From Puffinus mauretanicus (taxonomy: Eukaryota > Chordata > Aves > Procellariiformes > Procellariidae): 64,000 nt of DNA. Shown here one piece after another: positions 47,511 through 57,412 of this stretch. The notes under the pieces were generated by a model that searched no databases, had not been told where the DNA came from, and worked only from the letters and a program-made list of their open reading frames with translations. The position numbers were made by a program, and so were the translations under genes. Position 1 is the stretch's first letter, and each line of letters starts with the position of its first letter. The DNA lies in assembly GCA_023333565.1 (NCBI GenBank), contig JAJKFH010002994.1, positions 1,488,001 to 1,552,000 on the forward strand, written 5' to 3'.

Positions 47511-47760
47511 ATGCGGCGGGGCGCGGCGGCGGCGGCGGCGCTGCTGTGCCTGGGGGCCGCCTGGCTGCTGGGCCGCGGGTTCGATCCCCGCGCCTGGCTG
47601 CTGCCGCCCCGCGGCCGCCTGCTGAGCGCCGCCGAGCTGGCCCGGTACCGCGGGGCGGCGGGCGAGCCCGGCCTCTACCTCGCCGTGCTGGGCCGCGTCT
47701 TCGACGTGGAGCGCGGCCGCAGGCACTACGGCCCCGGCGGCGCCTACAGCGGCCTCGCAG
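47511..47760 (+). CDS. CYB5D2: CYB5D2 exon 1 (aa 1-84)
   Basis: Encodes the hydrophobic N-terminus, [31 protein letters not shown] and most of the haem-pocket segment [11 protein letters not shown]. Donor GTACCT at 47761. Intron 1 is only 122 nt and GC-rich; it stays open in the exon 1 frame, so retention would shift exon 2 out of frame. Confidence 0.95.
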
Positions 47761-50677
47761 GTACCTGCAGTGGGACGGGGGTGGGGGGCCCTCCGGGGCC
47801 CTGGGTTTGGGCCTCGCTGGGGCCTGACGGGGCCCTGTCAGGGGGCCCGGCGGGGGGGGCTCACCGCCCGCCTGCCCCGCAGGGAGAGATGCCACCAGAG
47901 CGTTTGCCACCGGCGACTTCACCCAGGCGGGGCTGGTGGACGACGTCTCGGCGCTGTCGGCGGGCGAGATGCTCACCATCCGGGGCTGGCTCTCCTTCTA
48001 CGGCGACAACTACGATGCCGTGGGTAGGTGGTTCTGGCCGGGGGGACCAGGCGCAAGGGAAAGGCCTGCGGAGGAGAGCGGGTGGGCGAGGGTCGGCCTG
48101 CAGCACGGCGATGGAAGGCCAGGTTTCGTCTACAACGTGTCCGCCTTGGCCAGGGTCTGTCACCTGTGCTGCAGGTGGCTGCTGGAACCTGTGAGCGATC
48201 AGCAGGAGCTGCTGCTAAATCGGACCTAGTTTGAGGTCTGCTTTCCTCTAAGGCGAAGCTTAACGATTTTCCTGCCCTAGGCTGTCAGCTGCAGCTCTCT
48301 GCCCTGCTTTTATTCATCTCTGCTGAGAAAAAGGCATGGGGCCAGCACTGCGAGTACTGAAATTAGCAGGACTCGGGAGACTGTAGGAGCAGCAGTGCAG
48401 GGAAACTATTCTGGGGAATGAGGTGCATGGGCGGGAAAGGCTTCTGGGTTCTGCAGCTGAAAGTGGCATTGACTTTGTGATCTTTAATGAGGCTGTGCCT
48501 GAGCTTGTCCTGCGTGGATTTATTAATGTGGGTAAATTGCTGTGCGATCCAAGAATGGAAGGGATGTAAGCTCAGTTTTAAAATTGGGCCATGGCGAGAT
48601 CCTCCTTTTTTTGTCTTTAAATAACAAATTTTTTAAAACAACAGAACTATTCATTTTCCTTGCCTGGAAACACTGTGGTCTTAATTGATCTTCTCTCCCA
48701 GGGAAGCTGGTGGGCAGATTCTATGACGAAAATGGGGCACCGACAGAAGCCTTAAGGCAGGCTGAGGCTGCGATTGAGGAAGCTCTGAAGTTCCAAGCAG
48801 AAAGCGAGCAGAGGAAGCAGCAGTTTCCACCCTGCAACTCTGAGTGGAGCTCTGCTGGGGGCAGCCGATTCTGGTGCTCCAGACAGAGGTAAACTCTGCC
48901 TTCCTGCCATCACACTTGGAGCCTTGGGAGCAGAGCATTTCTGCCCTTTTTTTTGGACGCCCTGAGCTTTGTCATTGCCTCTCCTAGCAGGAGTGGCATA
49001 GGAAGATGTCCTGGCTCCTGCAGCCACCGCGCTCCGTAGTCCATAGGTGAGGTCTGGTGACTTCTCCGCAGGAGGGCATAGGTTGGTCCGAACGTGCTGA
49101 GTGCTGGCATGGCTGGAATACGCCGGGCACGGTCCCTTACCCTGTCTGCGTTCCTCAGGCTGTGCTTTCTGACAGAGGCAGAGCCAACCGGCAAGGCGCG
49201 GCGGTGCTGTTCTCTGCTGTGCCAGGTTGAGCCGCTGCTGCTGTGCGAGTCGGAGTCCCTAGATTTTCTCTGCCAGTCCAGCAACCGCTGATAGCCTCCA
49301 CCCAGTCTGGAGTTGCACAGAGGTCTAGGCTGGGCTAGTGAAAATGTTCTCCAGCGTGAGGTAGCGGAGGGGAGCTCTGCTCACTGACCTGGTGAGCGGG
49401 TAAAACAAAAATAAAGTTTCATCCCAATCACTAATACTTTTAGGAATTTTATTTCTGAGGCAAAAACTCTTCCGTCACACTGGAATCAAAACCAGGTTTC
49501 AGAATTTGCCACACGTGCCCGTGATCATCCTGTTCTCGGGAAAACAGGACGGAAATCCCACTAGGACCGTCTGCTGCATTCAAACAGGTTTTCTTACCTA
49601 TCAGGAATGCAAGGATTAGCTCATGTTTTTCAGACAGTTTCACAGCCTGTCTCACAGGCTACTGCCACAACAGTTTTCACTTAAAACCACTTAAAAATGA
49701 GGTTGAGCTTTGACTAGTCATTTCCTACTTGGCCTATTTAGTTGTATTCCTCTCTCAGTTTAGGGACTACTTTGTTTGAAGATGAAATCATTTCACAGAC
49801 CGCACTGCAAAATGCTTAGGCTTCATTTTGGTACGCCAGTAGCACTGCCTACCTTGGGGGATCCGCTTCTATGTGTGAATGGGCTTGGGTGCAGCCTTGG
49901 GACTGGGTGTCGTGTGGCAGTCACTTGTGTAAGAGTTTACAGGCTTAAAAGATGCGGTAGTTAGGGGAACAGGCAGGATTTGGCCCACAAAGAGACACTA
50001 TGAAGTAGTTGCGGAAGTACTTGAGACTTTTTTTTCTTTTCTTTTGCCCTAGATCTCAAAATCACTGTGTTCAGTCATGGCACAGAGGAAGGCCTGTGGT
50101 TATCTGTGAGCAATTAGCTACCCCCAGAAAAGGCATTTTGCCATTAGACACGCTGTGCTACATAAGGCTATGATTCCTTTTCCAGCAACAGAAATGTGGG
50201 AAGCAGAGGTTGGTTGCTCCCAGAAGGGTGAGAGCGTGTAGCAGCACTGATGAAACCAGGTTCAGGCCACAGGTTTCTGAAGCACAGCCAATAAAAAGGT
50301 ATCGGAAAGCTGTGGGACGTTGGCTATTGGAAGCAAAGTCTACCTCAGTGAGTGTTAGTTCTAACTCTCCCAGATTATCTTGGTTTCTTTCTAATGATTC
50401 TCTCTTCACTGGAAGCATTTTCATGGATTTGAATTATAATTTATTTTAATTTTCCATTCTTAGTGGGGGAGTGAACAGAGACTGGACTGGAGTCCCTCGG
50501 AAGCTGTACCGACCTGGTTCGAGGGGGAGTCCCTGTGTGTGCGTGAGGACTGCTGGTCCCCCGTGGGGCCAGCCGGACTCCTCCGAGCACAGCGACAGAG
50601 GCGATCTGGACAACCCCCACCTGGAGGAGTACGCCGGCTGCCATCCGCTGGCCGAGCAGTGTGTCCTAAAGGCGTGA
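47511..50677 (+). CDS. CYB5D2: CYB5D2 gene (neuferricin), four exons, complete
   Basis: Cytochrome b5 domain-containing protein 2, a haem-binding MAPR-family (PGRMC-like) protein described as secreted and linked to neuronal differentiation. Exons 47511-47760, 47883-48023, 48702-48888 and 50464-50677 join in phase to 263 residues (human 264). An Ala/Leu-rich hydrophobic N-terminus (about residues 5-20) can act as signal peptide or anchor. The b5-like domain spans about residues 34-130 and contains [20 protein letters not shown]; Tyr79 aligns with the haem-ligand Tyr of PGRMC1. The C-terminal half carries conserved cysteines in [18 protein letters not shown] and [11 protein letters not shown]. 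The start is the only in-frame ATG and matches the family. The gene is head-to-head with ZZEF1 and converges on ANKFY1. Confidence 0.96.
47883..48023 (+). CDS. CYB5D2: CYB5D2 exon 2 (aa 84-131)
   Basis: Encodes [20 protein letters not shown], then [20 protein letters not shown]. The [12 protein letters not shown] motif is the MAPR signature. Acceptor CCGCAG, donor GTAGGT; 141 nt, phase 1 at both ends. Confidence 0.95.
48702..48888 (+). CDS. CYB5D2: CYB5D2 exon 3 (aa 131-193)
   Basis: Encodes [20 protein letters not shown], a charged helix, and [20 protein letters not shown]. Acceptor TCCCAG, donor GTAAAC; 187 nt, ends in phase 2. Reading into intron 3 meets TAA immediately (AGG TAA). Confidence 0.95.
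48889..50463 (+). other. CYB5D2: CYB5D2 intron 3
   Basis: 1.6 kb. Contains the intronic AATAAA at 49410. No extra exon or transposon recognised. Confidence 0.75.
49410..49415 (+). terminator. Intronic AATAAA in CYB5D2 intron 3
   Basis: A canonical hexamer about 520 bp into intron 3. Because the intron 3 reading frame stops at once, use of this site would give a short transcript encoding roughly the first 193 residues, lacking the Cys-rich C-terminus. No expression evidence is available here. Confidence 0.3.
50464..50677 (+). CDS. CYB5D2: CYB5D2 exon 4, coding part (aa 193-263 and stop)
   Basis: Encodes [40 protein letters not shown] and [20 protein letters not shown], then QCVLKA and TGA at 50675-50677. 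Acceptor TTCTTAG. Confidence 0.95.
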
Positions 50678-51490
50678 CTGCGGGGCTGGATTCGAGGGGG
50701 GCGTAGAGTCCTGCAGCGAAACGTTGCACTTCGGCTGGGCAGTTGCGGCTCCAGCTCCGTTCCCTTCCATCTGTCTGTGCGAAGGGAGCAATAACAATTT
50801 CATGTTATTTGTGACTCTTTTTTAACGTGCGGAGTTGGGAGTTGAGAGAAGGAGGAGACACTTTAGCCAAGTTAGTGGCTAAAACATCAGTAACAGGATA
50901 CTTAGTGCTTTATTCCTATGGTATTTCACATCTGGCAACAAACTGTAAGATGCACAGCCTGAATTACATTTAAAAACCGATTTCTCGTGCAGTCAGGAGA
51001 GAGATGCGTGTGTGCGTGGTGGCGGGTGCGATGTGTTTTAAGGCAACGAGGTAGCGAGCACGAGAACTGCAGCGTCACTGACCTCAGTTTATGCACAGTC
51101 CTCCAGCGGCCCGAACCCTGCCTGCTGCGTTGTAGTGCTAATGCTCCTTCCCGGTCACCTGATTTACTCCGAAGAGTTTAAAGGTAGCAGGGAGAAGCCT
51201 GAATTTCTCCTACAATTAAGGTACGTAGTATCTAGGAACTTGGGTGGCTCAGTTATACACAAGCTCTATCAAATTCTTGGAGTACAGAAGGCAAAGGTCA
51301 TCGCTGTATTTCCTCATTTAGTGCTTGTATTAGGTACTGTGCGAAGAAGATATCGGAAGCCACCTGTGAGGATCGTTGTTTTGTATTAACCTCACCGTCC
51401 TGGTCCTCTGATTCACTGCTTTCAGACTACTCAGATCAGGAATTGGTAGTTTTAAATAGACAATAATAAAAGCTATCTGGTAACACGACC
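50678..51490 (+). other. CYB5D2: CYB5D2 3' UTR (to first strong poly(A) signal)
   Basis: Non-coding sequence following the stop. The first AATAAA after the stop is at 51465-51470, giving a 3' UTR of about 0.8 kb. A longer form ending near 53.08 kb is possible. Confidence 0.6.
51465..51470 (+). terminator. CYB5D2: CYB5D2 candidate poly(A) signal
   Basis: AATAAA in CAATAATAAAAG, the first canonical hexamer downstream of the CYB5D2 stop. Cleavage would fall near 51,485-51,495. Confidence 0.6.
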
Positions 51491-53024
51491 ATCCTGCTGT
51501 AGTCTGCCTCCTATTTCCATTCTGGTATGTGACCTCCTCCCATCTGGTACGTGTCCATCAGACCACAACCTGGATGTATCCCCACAAGGCCCAGCTCCCT
51601 TAAAGTCCGTCCGTATTTTATCGTAGCTGGCAATATTCAGGACTGTGGGTGACCCCCATAAGAGCAGGGCAAGTTATTACTATTTCTGTGTGGGGCCTGG
51701 GTGCTATGAACCCCAGGCTGCCGGGAAGCAGTTGCTGTTTTTTGTAGAATCTACTGTTAGAATCAGTTTCTGGTGTAGCTGCAGCCTTGAGAGACACCCC
51801 CAGATCACGCAGAGCCCAGCAGTGGCACAGATCCGTGCTGAGCTGTGTTCAGTTCTTTTCCTTAAGGCAGCTGCCACCTATTTATGAACAGCCGGGAGGC
51901 ACTTACAAACGCATTAGATTTGAGCTACTACCACCTCTAAAGAAAGTCCCACAAATCTAAGTAATTAGTTAATAACTAGTGAGATTACAGGAGGCCTGGC
52001 TGCACTGCTTCAAAGCAAGAGTAATCACTTTATTGCAGGACAGTAGGACGTATTACAGCACTTCTCACCTATGTGTTTAGATGAGGCTACAGCTGCCTGG
52101 ATGGGAGCCATACAGCAATTTAAACATGCATATGCTGCTCGTAATAAATGTTTGGGGTTTTGTGTTTGGGGTTTTTTTTTTAACCTGGTTCTGTTGTGTT
52201 TCTTTTCCACCGTAGTCTTGAAGAGAAGTCCTCCAAGGCACTTCTCAGGCCATCAGTGGAAGTTGTATGGGCAGATGAGTGGCAGCAGAGCCATCACACA
52301 GTGTTCAAGTCCCCAGTCACGCTTTTAGAACCGAAACTCAGCTGTGGGCTTGTGTCATCTTTGGGATGAGCTGCAGAGCCGTGCTTCGTTGTCTCCACAA
52401 CTTAGTGGGCATTTTAAGTGTTAGCATGTCACTTCTTTAACAAGAATTTGCATTTAGAGGTCAAACCATCCCCAAAAATGATTGGCAAGTATCTTTAAGA
52501 TAGCCTTAAGAGTTGCAGCAAATTCCAGATTATTAAATACTGTATAAAGTAGTTTGTAAGTCAATGTCACAAGTTGGAGTCCTAGTGAAGGTGTATCAGC
52601 TATGTAACTTCTGAGCAAGTTTCATCTTGCTGTAATGCTCGAGCACTACGCAAATAGTGCTGAAATGCTGAGGGATGGGTTTGATCTTACGAGCTACATA
52701 AAAATCAAGTAAGCTGCTGCAGGAAGGCAAAAGCTTGAAGTTAAAGTTCGTTGGAAACCAATTCACAGCTTATTCCTCAGTTTGGCATTTGGAAACACTG
52801 GGGGGGTGGGAAGGGGGTGCGGTTTGTCTTGCACTAGGAGAAGTCATCTATTAAAGCAAACAAGGAGACTCCCTCACTGACCTGAAGTGCTCCAAGATTT
52901 TCTTGTTTCTACTCTAATGCAAAAGCTCAGCTGGATTCTCCCGTGGTAGAAAAGGGTGGGAAGAAAACAGTGATAGTTACACAGGAGTCAAGTCAACACA
53001 GACAGTGCTCTAATAAAGCTCACC
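51491..53024. other. Segment between the convergent CYB5D2 and ANKFY1 3' ends
   Basis: No coding exon seen on either strand. It contains a T/G-rich run at 52148-52180 and a minus-strand AATAAA at 52029-52034. Part of it may belong to extended 3' UTRs of either gene. Confidence 0.55.
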
Positions 53025-53045
53025 ATTCATCTGTACTTTAGTAAG

Positions 53046-53059
53046 TTTTATTAATAAAA
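53046..53059. terminator. Palindromic two-way poly(A) signal
   Basis: TTTTATTAATAAAA is a perfect 14-bp palindrome with AATAAA on the plus strand (53053-53058) and on the minus strand (53052-53047). Plus-strand downstream sequence is GT-rich (GATGTTTTGGTTGGTTTTG at about 53082-53100). On the minus strand a TGTCTGTGTTGACTTG-like run follows at about 52990-53007. Either or both genes could end here. Confidence 0.5.
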
Positions 53060-53605
53060 GACTAATGCATGACAACCTCACCAAGATGTTTTGGTTGGTT
53101 TTGCTATTGCACTGAAGCTTTCCTTTTCCCGAAGTAAAGCTGCAGCAGTTATGTGCTCTTCCAGGAGGCTAAGCTGCCCACCAGTACACAGCTGAACGCA
53201 CTACTAGAACATTACTTTGAGTCAGCTCAGCTTGTCCATTTAAATGGATCTGAGCTGAGAACTGATTTACTCCATGAACCAGCTCTGGCCTGCAGGAAGT
53301 CAGGATTGTTTCATAACAATGATTATAGATAAATCTAGTATAAGGCATTCAAGATGACTATATGGTATAAACTAGAACACCAGACCGTGTCAGCCAAAAG
53401 AACAGCTGTAGCAGTTCCACAACGTTAAAATGAATACCTGGAATAATTTCAGAACAAAGAATACAGTTGTCATGCCCAATTGAATGTTCTATCCCTAGTT
53501 TTCCTCGTGGCTTGTAAAGGGTAGCTTGCAGAGGGGCAGCTGTCTCTACAGAAGATACCTTCTTAACAAGGTTTCCACCTCACAATGCATTATCTAGTTA
53601 CGCAT

Positions 53606-53611
53606 TTTATT
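53606..53611 (-). terminator. ANKFY1: ANKFY1 alternative poly(A) signal
   Basis: Minus-strand AATAAA (TTTATT on the plus strand) about 3.7 kb after the ANKFY1 stop. A plausible proximal alternative to the site at 53047. Confidence 0.4.
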
Positions 53612-56600
53612 ACAAGTAGAATTACACAACAAAGTAATGCATATTGGAAAAATACATTTTTTACAATGACTCCAGACAAACATTGCAGATAAAATGCCAT
53701 TGTTCTAAGACTTCCTTTTCTATTTCACAGAGGGTATTAGAAGGTTCAGAGTTATTTTTGTCACTCATACAAGCTTTGATTTTTCTAGAGATGAGTTTGC
53801 TGCAGTACCTAACTCTGCTGGTTACAGGAAAAAGAGGACTTGCCTATTAACATTTGATCTACAAAAAAAATCCAGCCTTGGCCTCCCATATTGTTACATG
53901 TTAATTTATAAGCACTACGTGAGAAGTTGTACAAGCCATTGATCTCCAGCGCAGGAAGTCATTAAGGCATCTGTCAGCTTCTAGCCAGCAACTTGCTACG
54001 CTCTGTTAGTACCTTCAACGCTAACATTCTCACTCCACTTAGTGGTGTGAAACAGTGACCACACCTTTTTCAGATACACAAATTAAAACTTAAGCCAGAC
54101 CACATTTTGTGCTTTTATAAGAGTGCTGGATGACTGCAATCAAAAGGAATCCTGTCTAAGAACAAAAAGCTACAGTATGAACCACCACAGACTTCCCATG
54201 CAGCCCCCAAGTGCCTAAGCCTGGTTTGACAGCATCACTTCCCAGGGACAGAAGTTGGTTTGTTTTCCATTTACTCTTTTGTTCAATGCTTGGCAGACTT
54301 GAGACTCAAGTTAATAGATACCACTTAAAGACAGCAGGGGTACAAGGGGTGAGGTTTTTGGTCACAACTGTAGTACGCTACAAAAAGGAAGAGCAGTTGT
54401 TTATGGAGTTAGAAATGTGTTGACCATTACTACATTACTAAGTGCCTCCATTTGCATTTGTACCCTGCAGTGGAGCATTGCCAGCAAAACTCCCAAAAAA
54501 TCTCAGAGGTCTGCCTGGTATTGGTCTGAACTCTCAGAGTGCATGAAGGTTGTTTGGTGGGGCCAACCTCTTTAGTTGAAGAACTAGTAGAGAACTAACT
54601 TGGGGTTTGGTTCAAGTTGTAAGCTTTTCCCCTTTAACTCTGGCAGAAAGCTATTTAGAGTTGGCTGGAAGGAAACTATCTCAAAGGCACTTTAAAGTGA
54701 TCAAATTTGCTGAATTTAGTTGCTTTAAATTTAATGAACACTTCAGGCTGTACATTAGTTTATCAGTAACAGTAACTTTCCTTTCAGACTTCAGTAAGAA
54801 ATCTGATACAGTATTGGCTGTAAAAAGCAAACTAGGAGCATTACGTATGGTTTCCCAGATCTTTCCCAGAGTTTCAGGCAGTTATAATTAATATTCTACT
54901 TTTAAAAAGAGCAACTAGCTAGCTTTAAACTTGCCATTTAGTTAAGCTGAATTTTCACAGGATCTACATTTTTCATCATTTAAAAGGTTGCTTATTCTGT
55001 TAGAACTGAGCTGCCTGTTCCCTTGCCCCTTCCATCAGAGAAGTCACTGAAAAAGTGAGTTTAAATGCTTTAGCAATTACATGTTGTGCAGTTTTCCAAT
55101 TAAGCTGAAGTCTATAGGCTGTGGCCTTGGAAGAACACTCTTCTACCACTATCCTTCAGTATTCCGAGCACACACTTACCACTCCACAGCACCGCAGCTC
55201 CAAACCAAGAAGGAAGTCAACATGTTATCATGGGATACGCTACAGTCAAGACTTTTCACCAAATGCACTTTCTCTCTCTCCATCATTGTTATCTTTTACT
55301 GCTAGAGACCTCAGCCAGTGATACTCTGAAATACCAGAAAGCAATGGACTAGAAGTACAGTGTTTTCCACTATCTATTTCACTCAAAAAACCCCAAACCG
55401 TAGCTTGCAGTTAAATGCTTCAGACATCATTATTTTCCACCTCATTCACCTAGAATATTATACCAGAGATGCACCGCTTGTATTAGTAACTGTGTTACAG
55501 AGACCAGTTGTGTTACCCAGGGCATTCTGTTGGAACATGACAGCAGCAGACATTAAACAGTGAGGCAAATTTGTATTATCATCTATTATTCTTCTCTAGT
55601 GTTACAAGGGTGAGATTCCAGTTATAATATGTGCATATTGGAAGATCAAAGTGCAGATCAAGTGAGACTTGACGTGAAATTCATCGTGCAAATGTCAGCA
55701 ATTACACCTCTCTCATCCTTTTCTTGTACAAGTTTGAGAAAAACCTCAAGCAAGTCTCCCATAAGAGCAGCAGTCTGGTTTATCACCTCATCTTACTCTA
55801 AGACTGACAAGTCACTATTCCAAACAGGGCAATGTGTCCAACTTGTCTATATTGTACACTGGAGATAACAGTCATTAAATAAATGCACACCAATTCGTGG
55901 AGTAGAGATGAGGAATGCTGAGTTGAGTCTAAACGAGGTTCATCTCTTGGGATGAAAACAGCCTTAACATGGCATATAGTTTTGCTTAAGTACACATTTT
56001 TTCTGACTGAAGCCTTTGCCCACCAAATCATGACCTTGTCTATCAGCAAAACACTTTCCTGTTTACCTAGACAATGTGGTGTTGGATTTTTACAGATTCA
56101 GCACGTTTAATAGAGCACGACCAGCCTAGATTAAAATACTGCAGCTTAATCCAAATGCCTGGCACCACACTGCCAGTTCAGAATCCTTCCTTCAAGGCCA
56201 GAGGCTTAATGTTAATAGGACACCTCCAACTACACTCCCACTCACCAGCAATCCTGCTGAAAATGGACCCAAACTTAATGTCTAGAGGTGCAGCACATTC
56301 TACACTGGAAGGGGCACTGACTCTCCTGCAGCAGTTAACCAGGGTCTTTAAACCAAAGGAAAGTGCTACTCTCCCTCATGGGATTCATAATGCACTTCAG
56401 CATTTATTGCTGTATTGCAAGTTAGACTACTTAACCAGTTTTAGTGTTTCTCCATTTAGCATATGCCTAGGCCTTTCAGCACAGTTATGTTCATTTATAC
56501 GAGTTTCATGAATTGGAAGGACTAGCAACGTAAATAAGAGTGCAACAAAGACTTTGACAGCTCTAGCAGATATGAGCAAGAGTACTTACTGGCTAAAACA

Positions 56601-57279
56601 ATCTTGCACTTCCCTTGAACATGCTAAAGCTAATGAGACATTTACTGAGGAGGTATCAAGATGTGGATCTGCAATTCTGACTGCTTTGCATCAGATGTTG
56701 TAAAGCTTTCTGTTGTAAGGCCACAGTTCTTGAGCTATGCTTGGAACTACACCCATTTCTTAAGAGTTTCTTGAAACGAACAGTGGTTGCAACAGCTCAG
56801 CCTAGCTTCACAAGAATCTTCTCTAGAGAAAGGGAACATTTATCTTTAAGACAAAGCAAAGAAAGATACCTGGTTACCCTGAAACTTAATGCCATCTCTA
56901 CTAAGCAGCCTGAAAGCCACAGGACTTAATAGAGTTGCTCAGTGCAAAGCACCATGTCAAGGACAAACCTGTTTTATGTCGATTCAAACATCAGCTTAAC
57001 AATTTTAGCTTCCATACCTCACTGCAACTAGAAGAGGGTCTAAATTCTTTTGTCACTTGGTTTCAACAATCCACTTGAATTCCTAGTGAAGTCTATCACA
57101 GCCCAATACATTTACAGTCATACAAAGTCATTTATACCAGAATATATCATAACAGGGTCCTTAATTAGTTCAGTCTATTGCAGAAGACATGTATAGGCCT
57201 CCTCTTCCCTATCCAGAGGGCTTTAAGCAGAGCTGCTGTCAGGAGCACTGACTGGGAATCCCTTTACTTCCACAGCATA

Positions 57280-57412
57280 CTAGGAGACTCCTCCCAGAGT
57301 CAGGACATCAAAGCAGATGTTGCAAACTCGAACTGGCTTGTTCAGATCAAATTTTATGATAGGAATCTCCTTTGTTGAGCACTTATGGCAGAGCAGGCGT
57401 CCACAGTGTCGG
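57280..57412 (-). CDS. ANKFY1: ANKFY1 last coding exon, FYVE second half and stop
   Basis: Encodes RHCGRLLCHKCSTKEIPIIK, FDLNKPVRVCNICFDVLTLG and GVS, then TAG on the complement of 57280-57282. Acceptor CAACAG. The split Cys codon (TG plus C) links it to the previous exon. Confidence 0.96.

Larger units (their letters stand above)
46430..48180. promoter_or_regulatory. CpG island over ZZEF1 exon 1 and CYB5D2 exons 1-2
   Basis: GC and CpG density jump abruptly at about 46,430 and fall off after about 48,180; flanking DNA is AT-rich. The island covers the first exons of both divergent genes and the segment between them. It also produces the several long but meaningless ORFs in this interval. 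Limits are by eye. Confidence 0.9.
53025..57279 (-). other. ANKFY1: ANKFY1 3' UTR (last-exon non-coding part)
   Basis: Directly follows the ANKFY1 stop codon with no splice signal needed. A 3' UTR of 3.7-4.2 kb is long but fits the long 3' UTR known for mammalian ANKFY1. The stretch lacks repeats and has no credible gene; plus-strand ORFs in it (the longest 145 codons) look like chance. The end point depends on which poly(A) signal is used. Confidence 0.65.

Noticed and set aside
47575..47591. tRNA-like T arm: GCGGG stem, TTCGATC loop, CCCGC stem, with a B-box match
   Set aside because: It lies in the CYB5D2 exon 1 coding frame (GRGFDPRAW). No A box, acceptor stem, anticodon arm or terminator surrounds it.
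47511..48194. 227-codon frame running from CYB5D2 exon 1 through intron 1
   Set aside because: It uses the true start, but intron 1 has good splice signals and exon 2 is conserved in a different frame; the extension is intron read-through.
56074..56511. 145-codon plus-strand ORF antisense to the ANKFY1 3' UTR
   Set aside because: No recognisable domain, and it lies within the 3' UTR. An ORF of this length is not surprising across six frames of 4 kb.
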